Shown piece by piece: positions 1 to 8,275 of a DNA stretch of 10,049 bases (positions are counted from its first letter, which is position 1; every line of letters begins with the position of its first letter). Both the position numbers and the translations under genes were made by a program. The notes under the pieces were generated by a model. That model was not told where the DNA came from, did not search any database, and saw nothing but the letters and a program-made list of their open reading frames with translations. Source of the DNA: Echinostoma caproni (lineage: Eukaryota; Platyhelminthes; Trematoda; Plagiorchiida; Echinostomatidae); NCBI GenBank assembly GCA_900618425.1, contig UZAN01048067.1, positions 12,197-22,245 on the forward strand. The letters are read 5' to 3'.

Positions 1-847
1 ATGGCGATGACGGGTAAAAAACAGGTCTCTTTTTCATTTGTGCCACGATTTTTTTTTCGATGGTCATTCTCTGTAAGCATTTATTGTTAAGGTTACTTGA
101 AATACTTTGTTGATGACTTGCGTTTTGGTAAGAGTCACTTTTGCTACCTGCCTTCGTGTATATGACCATGCACCTTTAGGACTAGTATCGATTCGTTGAT
201 AGATGAAACAGATGTCGCTTTGACAGTCAGTTTCCTTGTTATCTGTTCATGGCCCGTTTAGTGGAATCTTTAGTATTCAACAAAAGCATTGCAGGAATGT
301 TGTGGATGACGACCGAGAATCAGCCTCATTTAAAAAAAAACATGATGGTGACTTGCCATAGGGTTAGACCGAGGCATATACTCGATCTTTTTAGATCAAG
401 CCCATATGAATGTTGGTCCACAATGATAAATATGGCATCAACATTGGGTGCGATATTATTTTGGGAGCTCTCACGGATTGGGTGCGGTGAATGCACGCAA
501 AGCCGTTGGTTCATGCCATCTAAAGCTTAGTGAGATTTGGCTGATTCAACGACAATCATCAAACTCGTAATTGAGTAATCAACTTTCTCGTTGGCCGTTA
601 GAACCGGGTTTCATGGGGCGAACGAGAAAAGAAGCATCTTTTAGATGAAAGTATGTACAACGAAGAAGCGCTGGTCAGGTGCAAATTATGGTTTCACACG
701 AGTTGACTCTTATCAATCACATTGAAGCTATTTTTTACAGATATTTATTTGCCATGTGTTCTTATGTAATATGTGATTTTAAATTGCTTACAAACAACTG
801 AAGTTGTACAACGGATGTTTAATAACGTTAATGCCAATTGGCTTTCC
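1..847. other. No gene recognised; AT-rich intergenic or old repeat DNA
   Basis: No reading frame here encodes a protein I can match to a family. The longest (249-530, + strand, 93 codons) has no domain, no composition bias and no neighbouring conserved piece in other frames, so I treat it as chance. The stretch contains a T9 run near 49-57, an A-run near 331-340, and several short self-complementary elements: CTCGATCT-TTTT-AGATCAAG at 381-400 (one mismatch), CATCT-TTT-AGATG at 635-647, and the 10-bp palindrome GTTGTACAAC at 803-812. No tRNA, rRNA or promoter could be supported. Confidence 0.5.
584..629. repeat. Inverted repeat / hairpin with 9-bp perfect arms
   Basis: TTTCTCGTT (584-592) and AACGAGAAA (621-629) are exact reverse complements. 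After one G-G mismatch the stem continues for three more pairs (594-596 with 617-619), leaving a loop of about 20 nt. Its role is unknown; it could be the relic of a small inverted-repeat element or a chance structure. Confidence 0.5.
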
Positions 848-1030
848 GGAGGGAGTGTTACGGCGGCTGGAGCACCGTAGATGATGATGAAAACAACATT
901 TGATGACTCAGCTAAATTTTGTGAGTTGCATTCTCTCTTCTCTCCTTTAATCTGGCCCTTGTTTATCTGTATAATTTATGATTATTCCTGTAAAACATAA
1001 CAGTTTTGCTTCTCGTTTGATTCCGCTCGG
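848..1030 (+). repeat. Candidate polypurine tract followed by LTR start
   Basis: A purine run GGAGGGAG (848-855) is followed immediately by TGTTACGGCGG from 856. A polypurine tract directly before a 5'-TG terminus is the usual arrangement at the upstream edge of a 3' LTR. The first bases can fold (TACGG 859-863 with CCGTA 875-879). I found no second copy of this sequence in the window, and the right-hand end is not defined; 1030 is a nominal limit set by the next open frame. It could be the remnant 3' LTR of an older element, the 5' LTR of the BEL/Pao element downstream, or coincidence. Confidence 0.3.
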
Positions 1031-1597
1031 TTGAACATCAACACTCCACTTTTTCGTCTATCATCGTACGGTCCGCCTAGTGAGGCTCATGGTCAAGTAT
1101 GTATACGAAATTTATTGTATCACTGTACGTTTTCAGATACCGTATTATACGTGATTCCACTATTGAGCGGTGTTCGTTGTGTTCTATTATTATTGGACGT
1201 TTCGGTTGATCGTGGGGTTTTCGATAAAGAATCGTACAAATTTCGGGATCACGAAGTTGTTTGGTTGAACGATACGCGTGTAAGACAGTTCCAAAATGGC
1301 GGCCGTATCACTGGTAACAAGAGAATGTCGTTCGTACAAGGAAGGATCAGGGAAGAAATGCAGAAAATAATTCGGCTAGTCACTGGGGACTTCGGGGAGG
1401 TTTTTGTTTCTCAAATTTATAATTCGGTTAGTCCCCTTAGCGCTAGAAGTTCATGTCCCTTAGATTATGATGCTCATGTTAAGATTGTAAAGTTAGAGCA
1501 GAAGATTAGGTCAATGAAGCTCAGAGAATCAGGGCTATTTAGCCTTGCTCAACTGAGCACTTTGCGACGGAAAAGCAAACCCTGCTCATTAGACTGA
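1031..1597 (+). CDS. Uncharacterised open frame, possibly the degraded N-terminal part of BEL/Pao gag
   Basis: This frame is open for 188 codons but begins at a TTG; the first in-frame ATG is at 1325-1327, about codon 99, which would leave about 90 codons. I do not recognise a domain. The last third is charged and helix-prone (for example KLEQKIRSMKLRE near 1488-1527), which would suit a short coiled coil such as precedes the gag core in many BEL/Pao elements. It also runs directly into recognisable gag sequence, which begins in another frame at 1561. The gag link is inferred from position and composition only. The alternative is a chance open frame, or the decayed end of an unrelated gene; the absence of an ATG over the first half argues against an intact host gene. 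Confidence 0.25.
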   Translation: MNINTPLFRLSSYGPPSEAHGQVCIRNLLYHCTFSDTVLYVIPLLSGVRCVLLLLDVSVDRGVFDKESYKFRDHEVVWLNDTRVRQFQNGGRITGNKRMSFVQGRIREEMQKIIRLVTGDFGEVFVSQIYNSVSPLSARSSCPLDYDAHVKIVKLEQKIRSMKLRESGLFSLAQLSTLRRKSKPCSLD

Positions 1598-2269
1598 CGC
1601 CGGAAGCGGCTCAAACACCGATCAAGGTAATGTACCGCCACACGTCGATAGACCTACCCAAGGTGGAGCTAACGCCATTCGACAAGAACCCCAGCATTTA
1701 TAGGAGAATCATTAGGGAAGTTGACAATTTTGTCGAGTTTTGAGTCACCGATCCAGGGCAGAAGTTCCTTTAGCGAAAGCATTATTGCTGTGGGAAGGCC
1801 CGAGACGCTATCGAAGAATGTGTAACGCTGCAAAACGAAATTGGGTATAGCGGAGCTAGGGATATCGTGAAGGAACTGTTTGGCCAACCGTTTCACGTGG
1901 CACGGACGCTCATAGACGGGGTGCTAGCTGAGGTCCGTATGGCGAGANATGGCGAGAAAAGAACCCCAATCGTTGGTGCGACTGATGATCAAGCTGCAAA
2001 ACTGTTTCATTGCCCTAACTCAAATGAATGACGAAGCTGATGCGAATGCACTAACACCGTGGAAGCAACAATACAATGCATGCCGGCTGACATAAAACAG
2101 CGATGAGCGGAGGAGGCGGTGATTATCGGCCGTATAGGGAGGGATTCGAATTTCACTGAGCTAACGCAATTAATTAGTAACCGTGCCAAGGTCGCTAGCA
2201 GTCGCTTCGATATAACGAGAAGTTCTAGAAACGCAAAATGTAGGGGAACTTAGCAAACTCAGGTGCCCA
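1561..2269 (+). pseudogene. gag: BEL/Pao gag core (DUF1759-like), broken
   Basis: The product would be the structural protein that packages element RNA into cytoplasmic particles. Frame 1561-1948 gives DLPKVELTPFDKNP, then KARDAIEECVTL, then DIVKELFGQPFHVARTLIDG, the characteristic core of BEL/Pao gag. The reading moves to another frame at 1949 (VRLMIKLQNCFIALTQMN, about 1976-2029), and back near 2055 to the block PADIKQR-stop-AEEA and ELTQLISNRAKVASSRF (2155-2205). In-frame stops lie at 1741-1743, 1774-1776 and 2104-2106; the last probably replaces a Trp. The first frame change falls exactly on a 10-bp duplication containing the N, so it may not exist in the real genome; the other defects are independent. 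The start is lost or lies in the open frame upstream. Confidence 0.88.
1939..1957. repeat. 9-bp direct duplication around an N (probable assembly join)
   Basis: ATGGCGAGA occurs at 1939-1947 and again at 1949-1957, separated only by N at 1948. The 10-bp unit shifts the gag frame. Sequence before it matches the family in one frame and sequence after it in the next, and counting one copy only would keep the frame. This pattern suits two sequence pieces joined with their overlap kept. Confidence 0.8.
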
Positions 2270-2870
2270 ATGGGTCATTTTAATCAGGAGTTATCCGAGT
2301 GTGAGAAATTTTTGCAACTAGGAGTTTCTGACTGTTGGGAAGCAGCCGAGAGGTACAGAGCGTGCTTCATCTGTTTGAATGCCTCACATCGCGCGGCCAC
2401 TTGTAGGAACCCAAGCATATGTGGTGAAAAATGGTGTCAAGGAAGCCACCATACCTTCCTGCATTCTACGCGAGAGACGCAGCTACCGGCAGCCCCAAAA
2501 CCAAGGATATGTCTACGATCCCAATCAACTGGCAAGCAGGTGCGTCTCGGAGTAACACCGGTAAGTATACTAACTCTGAGGGTGGTAGTAAAGGCAACGG
2601 CATTCATTGACAATGGAGCCAATACCACTCTAATCACTAAGCATTTCGCCGTGAAAAACCATATCGCAACCAGACCATCTTCCCTGACGATCAGCACGGT
2701 GAACAGTACCAAATCTACTTCTGCCAATCAAACGAGCGTGACATTAGTGTCGCTAGATAGTGAAGAGCGCGTGGCGGTGACGGAGGCTTTCACCATCGCC
2801 GACTTGCCGATGCAAACAGTGGAATCAATGGGGCAATTAGCAACGATCTGGTCACACCTGAGAGATTTAC
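2270..2870 (+). pseudogene. BEL/Pao zinc knuckle and aspartic protease
   Basis: This open stretch of about 200 codons begins inside the polyprotein; the ATG at 2270 is internal and probably not a true start. Residues 31-46 contain CFICLNASHRAATC, a CX2CX4HX4C nucleic-acid-binding knuckle, followed by CGEKWCQGSHHTFLH, the Cys/His extension usual in BEL/Pao. Near residues 112-121 is AFIDNGANTTLI, the retropepsin-like active-site loop, in which the first Asp is kept and the usual D-S/T-G reads DNG. The protease would cut the polyprotein as a dimer. The segment SMGQLATIWSHLRDLR (about 2826-2873) leads towards RT, but the frame is lost near 2866 and the track ends at a stop at 2906-2908. This is the best preserved stretch of the element's first half, with no internal stop before the shift. 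Confidence 0.88.
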
Positions 2871-4230
2871 GTTTGAAGAAGCCGACTCTCCCGAAGTCGA
2901 TTTGCTAATGGGATGCCATGTGCCAGAAGCACACTGGGTCCTGGACCAGAGACTGGGCGGTAGGAAAGATCCATATGCTGCTCGCACCACTTTCGGGTGG
3001 ACGTTGTTTGGACGGCCACATGCGGCAAACCGTAAACCGTTGTCAGTTGACTTCAGCATCACCACCGCTGGCGACGATACGATCGAACAAGCTCTCCAAA
3101 GGATGTGGGACAATGAGTTCACCGATTTGACTGACCAGAAAAGCGGCCCCTCTGTGGAAGATAACGAGGCATTAGCTATAGTCGAAACGGCTAAACACCG
3201 TCAGTCCGACAGCTTCTAGGTGCCTTTACCATGAAGGACGGGATTTATCCGATGGCTGAACAACCACGGGGTTGGCCTAAAATGTTCGGAGTACCTTAAA
3301 AGGCGACTGGTCCGAGAAGCAGAGCTATGTTGACAGTATGCCTCAGCAATGCAAAGGAAAGTGCAACTGGGATACATAGAACGATCGAACGTTTCACAAC
3401 CACGCGGACAAAGACTGTGGTACTTGCCACACCAATCGGTAACAAAACCCAGAAAGCTAGGGAGGATACTCGTAGTATTCGACTGTGCGGCGCGATACGG
3501 CGGTCTCTTCCTCAACGATTGTGTGTTGCAGGGACCGGACTGGACCACTCCCTTGATTGACGTGCTCAACCGATTCCGGCTAGGAGCAATTGCAGTGGCA
3601 GCCGATATACAGGAGAGGTTCCTCCAAATTAAGGTACCAGAGGACTAGCGCGATACCCTGCAATCGCCATGGGGGCCCGATGATGACTTGCAGAACCCGG
3701 CAGTGGACTATCATCTGACCGTCCATCCATTCGGAGCGGTTTCCTCGCCTTTCTAGGTGAACTACGCACTCCTACGGACGGCCTCTTAGCATGCAAACAC
3801 CTTCATCGCTTCGGTGCCCGCTAGTGTTGTGAACAACTTCTACGTCGACAACTTCCTGGGCGCATTCGATGACGCAAGAGAAGCCTCGCAACACGTAACG
3901 CAATTGAAAAACCTGCTGGAAAAAGCGGGTTCCGCCTAACCAAATGGTTATACAACTCGCTCTTAGTTTTGGATAACGTTCCCGAAACTGACAGGGCGAG
4001 TGGAGCTCTCAATCTGACCACACAGCCTCTCCCTATCGAGCATTCTTTGGGGGTGCGATGGAGTACGAAGTCAGACGAGTTCATCTTTCAACTAAAACTA
4101 CCTGAGAGGAATCCCACCCGACGAGGGCTGTTATCGTCGGTATCCAGCTTATGTGGCCCGCTTGGTTTTGCCGCGCCGTGTTTGTCCGGGGAAGGTCCTC
4201 CTTCACGACTTTGTCGAAAATGGGCAGAGT
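2860..4230 (+). pseudogene. BEL/Pao reverse transcriptase, inactivated
   Basis: This would copy element RNA into DNA. The frame from about 2860 gives FEEADSPEVDLLMGC, then VPEAHWVLDQRLGG, the conserved lead-in to BEL/Pao RT. It continues through stops at 3217, 3232 and 3331 to the fingers and palm: WYLPHQSVTKP (3418 on), VVFDCAARYGG, LNDCVLQGPD, and AADIQERFLQIKV with the first catalytic Asp at 3604-3606. More stops lie at 3646, 3754 and 3787. The second catalytic motif is YVDN at 3841-3852, where the family has YVDD; loss of that Asp would by itself be expected to abolish polymerisation. One base appears missing near 3930, after which GFRLTKWLYNSL and HSLGVRWSTKSDEF read in the next frame, followed by LCGPLGFAAP. 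A local disturbance near 4185 and a stop at 4230, probably replacing Trp, end the segment. Confidence 0.93.
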
Positions 4231-4755
4231 AAGATCATCCCTTGGACGAGCAGGACCGGAGGGATTGGGAGCAATGCTTGACCAGCCTCAGTAGGCTAGG
4301 TAAGATACAGATCCAGCGCCCGCTCAGCCGGAGCAGTCAAGCGACGAAGGGTGAACTGCGCCTATTCTCCGACTAGTCTGAAACGGGATACGGAGCAGTA
4401 GCCCACGTATGTTGGCAGCGCGTGAACGGCGAGCACACAACAGAATTACTTTTAGCCAAAGCCCGGGTCGCCCCATTTAAAATGCGTTTCGATTCCCCGC
4501 CTCGAACTGACCGCGGTCGTGCTAGCGGTGCGTATAGCCAAGAAGTTGCGACAGTGCTTCCGTATATTCTAAGATCGCGTCACGTTCTGGACCGACTCCG
4601 CCATTGTAATACACTATGTGAACAACGTCAGCACTAGGTTCAGGACCTTTGTTTTCAATCGACTGACGGTAGTGCACGAAGAGACCAAAGTGCACTAATG
4701 GCGATACGTGAAATCTGCGGATAACCCAACCGACTTATGCTCCCGAGGCTTGAAA
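4231..4755 (+). pseudogene. BEL/Pao RNase H, split over two frames
   Basis: The segment opens with RRDWEQCLTSLSRL and reaches LRLFSD-stop-SETGYGAVAH, where the Asp at 4371-4373 is the first RNase H catalytic residue and the stop is at 4374-4376. LLLAKARVAPFK ends the first frame near 4487. From 4492 the next frame gives IPRLELTAVVLAVRIAKK, with the catalytic Glu at 4504-4506, then FWTDSAIVIHYVNN, with the catalytic Asp at 4594-4596. It ends with WRYVKSADNPTDLCSRGL. Stops lie at 4570-4572 and 4696-4698; the second probably replaces a Gln. The enzyme would degrade RNA in RNA:DNA hybrids. The three acidic residues that can be assigned are all kept, unlike the RT site. Confidence 0.9.
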
Positions 4756-5200
4756 CCATTTTGACAAGCTACGCGACTGGCTCAGCTGCCCGACATTCCT
4801 GGCCACTGCGTCAAAGGACCAAAGTACGGTACTTGCACCACCCCCCTGCGCCTGTTGAGTTGATAGAAGCCAAAAGGGTAATTATGAGGGTGGAACGCGA
4901 CGTCATCTCCCCCGGATAAGGAAACTGGAAAGCCTCTCGTCATGGAGCAGACTGATTCGTTCCGTCTCTTGGTGGCGAGATGCTGATGATCATGAACGGA
5001 TTTTGGCCTGACGAATCACTGCGTAATGGACCTTTATCAACGGGCGACCTAATGCGAGCGAACCACAACGTCGTGAAATGAGTTCAACAACAGCATTTTC
5101 CCCTCGAAACAACGACGCTGAAAACGAATGCAGGGACGAACCCAAAAGGGACTGCAATCCAACGGAGCTCGCTGCGTAAGCTGAACCCTATACTGGTAGA
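4755..5200 (+). pseudogene. BEL/Pao linker between RNase H and integrase
   Basis: Just after the RNase H end (DLCSRG) the reading moves one frame on, to FDKLRDWLSCPTFLATAS (from about 4756), and later to RIRKLESLSSWSRLIRSVSW near 4909-4970. That second block is the conserved 'SSW..L.R.V.W' lead-in to integrase in this superfamily. Near 5000-5050 the reading switches again to the frame used by integrase (ANHNVVK, a stop at 5079-5081, then QQQHFP). The middle of the segment, about 4850-4900, is poorly conserved and I assign it by position only. Confidence 0.75.
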
Positions 5201-6400
5201 ACGGTTGCTACACGTGGGAGGGAATTTGGACAACTCCTTGGCATTTGACGCTAAACATCCGATTATTCTGCCAGCCGGTAGCCACATCACCACCTTCCTT
5301 AACCGTCACCTTCACGTAAAAAATGGGCATGTAGGAATCAACCATCTACAGAACGCAATTTGGGAGAGATTTTGGATAACACGCGGTAGAACCGCAATAA
5401 AGGGGATAATCGGTAGATTTATGCTCTGTCGCCGTCAAACTGCGATAACTGGAAGACAAATGATGGCACCCCTACCCGAATTCAGGATTCAAACGGAAGG
5501 GTGGCCGTTCGCGGAGACATGAGTAGATTATTTCGGCCCCCTGGTAGTGAAGGGAGGGCGATCGGTATCGAAGCGGTACGGGTGCCTGTTTACCTGCATG
5601 CAGTCTCGTGCGGTGCATTTAGAGATGGTGCACGGTATGTCTACTGAATCGTTCCTCATGACACTACAAAAGCTGATCAGCAGGCGCGGAGTGCCAAACA
5701 ACATCTACTCCAAAAACGGTTCAAATTTCATGGACTCGTCTAATGAGCTATAAAGGTAACTGTTCCGTGTCGACCATGGCGAACTACATAAGCGACTGAT
5801 CTCCCAAACTATCCGTTGGCATTTCAACCCGCCGGGGTTTGGGAACGTATATTAAAGTCGGTAAGAAGGATACTTTTGGCGGTGCGAAATCTACAACCCA
5901 TCGAAGATGAGACTCTGAGCATGGCCCTCATCGAAGTAGAGCGCATATTGAACTTAAGGCCTTTGACACTAGTCGCGAGTGAAACCCCGGGTCTTGCACT
6001 TAAGTCAAACGTCTTCTTTCTTTTGGGGCCGAATCACGGACTGGTAGTACCACCAACACTCACAAAATAATACTCGAGCGGTTGGAACTAAGCCATCTAC
6101 TTGGCGGGAGTTTACTGGAAGCTGTGAGTCCGAGAGTACTTGCCTACTCTACAGGTAAGACAGAAATGAATACTCAGAGAAAGAAACGTTCCAGTTGATG
6201 ACGCAGTGCGGCTAGCGGATGAACCATTACGGAGAGATGAATGGTCACTGGCGGTTGCCAAGGCATGCCTCCCGGATAAGGACGGTCTAGTACGCACAGT
6301 TAAATTGAAAACAGCAGCCGGCAAAACCCTGCGAGACATCCGCCGAATCTGCTACCTGGAGGGAGAAAAAACGGAATCGCCCGCGAAACCAAGCAGCTGA
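5160..6400 (+). pseudogene. BEL/Pao integrase, inactivated
   Basis: The zinc-binding part reads RHLHVKNGHVGIN with its two His (including 5313-5315 and 5328-5330), but of the paired Cys only TGT 5427-5429 is left: the first position reads Phe (5418-5420). A TGA at 5520 precedes VDYFGPLVVK, with the first catalytic Asp at 5526-5528. CLFTCMQSRAVHLEMVHG and LISRRGVPNNIYSKNGSNF follow; the second catalytic Asp of the usual SDNG is Lys at 5712-5714. Stops lie at 5751 and 5757. The third acid is kept in VWERILKSVRR (Glu 5843-5845), but a small deletion near 5837 removes the short 'ASHxGG' run before it and shifts the frame. The C-terminal part has stops at 6068, 6089, 6125 and 6167, then RNVPVDDAVRLADEP, DKDGLVRTVKLKTA and RDIRRICYLEG, a normal BEL/Pao ending, with the terminal stop at 6398-6400. 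Confidence 0.92.
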
Positions 6401-6588
6401 GCAATCCTCCGGGTTAGCAACGAGGCACTGTGAGTCATGGAGAAAGGTTTGTGGTTAAACTCCTGAGCTCGCGGAGAACGATAGAACGACCACCGGCTCG
6501 ATAGAATGGCACAACGACTGTAAGACTTAGGTAGTTAGGGTGGAAATTGATGCTCCCTTGAAACTCCCTTTCACCGTATGACGCGAGA

Positions 6589-6633
6589 AAGGATTTTGCC
6601 GGGCGGTGTATTGATCAATCTGTGAAAATCCTT
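6589..6633. repeat. Inverted repeat with 9-bp arms enclosing a 10-bp palindrome
   Basis: AAGGATTTT (6589-6597) and AAAATCCTT (6625-6633) are exact reverse complements. Between them ATTGATCAAT (6610-6619) is a perfect palindrome. It lies about 190 bp past the integrase stop, where the 3' LTR of the BEL/Pao element would be expected. Function unknown. Confidence 0.6.
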
Positions 6634-6710
6634 CCTGTAAACCTCAGTCTATCTATCGCGAATCCATATTTCGTGAACTTCACGTCCCATTAACCTAACA
6701 CCATCCGCCT

Positions 6711-6722
6711 CACACACACACA
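6711..6722. repeat. (CA)6 microsatellite
   Basis: Six perfect CA units, followed by TAGACAC. It is short and may be polymorphic. Confidence 0.8.
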
Positions 6723-7359
6723 TAGACACTTGATGTTCCACCTCCCCTGCATATTTACACATCAATCCCGCTATCTGACTTTGTTTGTTTTATGGCTTTA
6801 TTCGTATCTTACTTGTTTTAAGCGCGATCTGACCGCTCACATTTGGTTTGTTCGTGTGCAGCGTGAAGGTGAGCGTGCTGTTCTTATCCAGGCTCGTTTT
6901 GTTCCGTTCAGACTTGTTGAATTATGCTCACAGTGACACTTGGCTCTTGTTTGCAAGTTGTTTCGAGATCATTTTGAGGTTTTAAGTATTATATTTGCTT
7001 ATTTGCTCGTTTATTACTGCAGTACCGTAGAAACTTGCAGGATAGTTCGTTTTGCTGACGTCTGAGATCCGAATTTGACTACGCGTTGCTTGTTGATCTA
7101 TTAGGAAGGCACAGATTGCGCAAAGCCAAACATATCTTCAACATCGAAATAAAGTGCCACGAGAGCCGATCACGAGAGGAGAAAGTGGCCGTAACGGCGC
7201 TCTTTCCCATCAGTAGTGACATTCAGTTATTAAACATATCTCCTGTTCTGGACCCTGAAAGAGCCGTGACCTCAGCCATAACTCAAAACGGAATAAGTTA
7301 GAAAACGACCAGTATCCAGTTTTCTAGAGGCCGGATGCAGTTGGCCACAGAATAGAATA

Positions 7360-8275
7360 ATGAAACCAGCGTTTACCTTCCAAATAAAGTCAAAACCTTT
7401 CGTAAATACCAGAGCACAGGAGCTGATGGATAAAATCCCAGAGTTACAAATCTTGGCGTTGGTCAGTAATCCTGTTATCATAGGTATCATTGAAACATGG
7501 TTACACGAAGGGATAAATGACGCAGAAATATTTGTCACTGAAATGCACAGCTGCAGAATGGACTGCACTAACTTTAGGGGAGGAAAAGTTATCCTTTACG
7601 TGGCCCCACATTTGCACCCCGACCAGGTGACTGATGCACAACTGAACGGCCGCCAAGAATCAATGTGGGTCTCCTTTAAACCCGAAGGTTGTTCAACAAA
7701 TTTGGTAGGAGTAGTCTACAGACCGCTGAACTCAATAGCCCCAGAAGACGCCAGCATATGGTTGTATATTATTAGAGCTGTAGAATATACTTATTATGGG
7801 AGATTTTAATTTCCGTCCATTGATTTTGCCACCCACAACGTCACCGGTCCAGCGCAGTCCATGCAGACCCGCTTCTTAGAGCTATGTACCGCACTAGGAC
7901 TAGTGAAGCATGTGCAGTGACCCACCAGACGGAATTACGAAGAAGTTTCATCCATGCTCGATTGCATCGTTACTAACAGCCAGCTGCTAGTGGACGACAT
8001 ATAGATACTGAATCCACGCAGTACACCTCGTAAGACGTGCAAATCGAATCAGCTAACTGACCACAATTGACTAATCTGCAACATCATCAAAAGTCACCTA
8101 CTAATATCTTTGCTTACACTTTCAGATTACAAGAATAAAGAAATCCAAAACAGAAATTTCCGAACATCAGGCCTTACCGAATAGATAAGGAAACAGGCAA
8201 AATTACATGCTAACGAACCTTCTCCGCCTGTAAACTGGACATCGGACATTCGAGAAAATGCAAAGCAATGCTAGG
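7360..8275 (+). pseudogene. Endonuclease (EEP/APE-like) domain of non-LTR retrotransposon ORF2
   Basis: This domain would nick target DNA to prime reverse transcription. It begins near KPFVNTRAQELMDKIPEL, where the Asn fits the first conserved position, then IIGIIETWLHEGINDAEI, with the catalytic Glu in ETWL, and LVGVVYRPLNS. The GDFN motif is present but only by slipping one frame for about 20 bases (GAT 7802-7804, AAT 7808-7810); the main frame reads through as a stop at 7808-7810 and resumes with IDFATHNVTGPAQSMQTRFL. LDCIVTNSQLLVDDI follows, and the closing SDH motif reads TDH (8059-8064), keeping Asp and His. Stops lie at 7918, 8002, 8068, 8182 and 8272. The ATG at 7360 is probably internal; I see no ORF1 upstream. 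Confidence 0.9.

Larger units (their letters stand above)
1561..6400 (+). mobile_element. Degenerate BEL/Pao LTR retrotransposon, nearly complete internal region
   Basis: The region reads in order as gag core, zinc knuckle, aspartic protease, reverse transcriptase, RNase H, linker, integrase zinc-binding domain, integrase core and C-terminal domain. This is the BEL/Pao order, and its length (about 4.8 kb) is close to that of a complete internal polyprotein. Recognition comes from the DUF1759-type gag, the pol signature GCHVPEAHWVLDQRLGG, FYVDN in place of FYVDD, the RNase H block IPRLELTAVVLA, and the integrase block DYFGPLVVK. The coding is broken by about nine frame changes (near 1948, 2055, 2268, 2866, 3930, 4490, 4755, 5000 and 5837) and many stops, so it is inactive. 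No flanking LTR pair was found: I could not find the 848-1030 sequence again downstream of 6400. Confidence 0.93.
6401..7340. other. No gene recognised; possible 3' untranslated/LTR remnant and spacer
   Basis: After the integrase stop nothing coding can be recognised on either strand. The two longest frames here (6730-6936 and 7086-7301, + strand) have no conserved motif. The first part may be the 3' untranslated region and LTR of the BEL/Pao element, and the last part may be 5' sequence of the non-LTR element that follows, but neither boundary can be drawn. No polypurine tract as clear as the one at 9643 is present. Confidence 0.45.

Noticed and set aside
249..530. 93-codon + strand frame
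   Set aside because: It has no domain, no continuation in other frames and no compositional sign of coding; chance is adequate.
965..994. Shared words with 6618-6641 (ATCTGT then TTCCTGTAAA), considered as LTR homology
   Set aside because: A 10-mer match is expected by chance in this comparison, and a second partial match (about 1013 versus 6892) is not collinear.
2140..2160. tRNA-like T-arm sequence GGATTCGAATTTC
   Set aside because: It lies within gag coding (SNFTELTQL) and no acceptor or D-arm can be drawn.
2437..3122. Minus-strand frames of 96 and 110 codons opposite protease and RT
   Set aside because: The + strand carries clear protease and RT motifs; these are shadow frames.
4484..4505. 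Sequence resembling a pol III B box (TTTCGATTCCCC)
   Set aside because: It is part of the RNase H IPRLEL block; no tRNA cloverleaf surrounds it.
6711..6722. Short tandem CA units considered as CRISPR-like or other arrayed repeats
   Set aside because: It is a simple microsatellite; no spaced direct repeats occur anywhere in the window.
7086..7301. 71-codon frame before the endonuclease, considered as ORF1 of the non-LTR element
   Set aside because: No zinc knuckle, RRM or esterase motif, in a different frame, and starts at TTG; unsupported.
7272..7568. 98-codon minus-strand frame
   Set aside because: It overlaps the endonuclease N-terminus on the + strand, which has conserved motifs; the minus frame has none.
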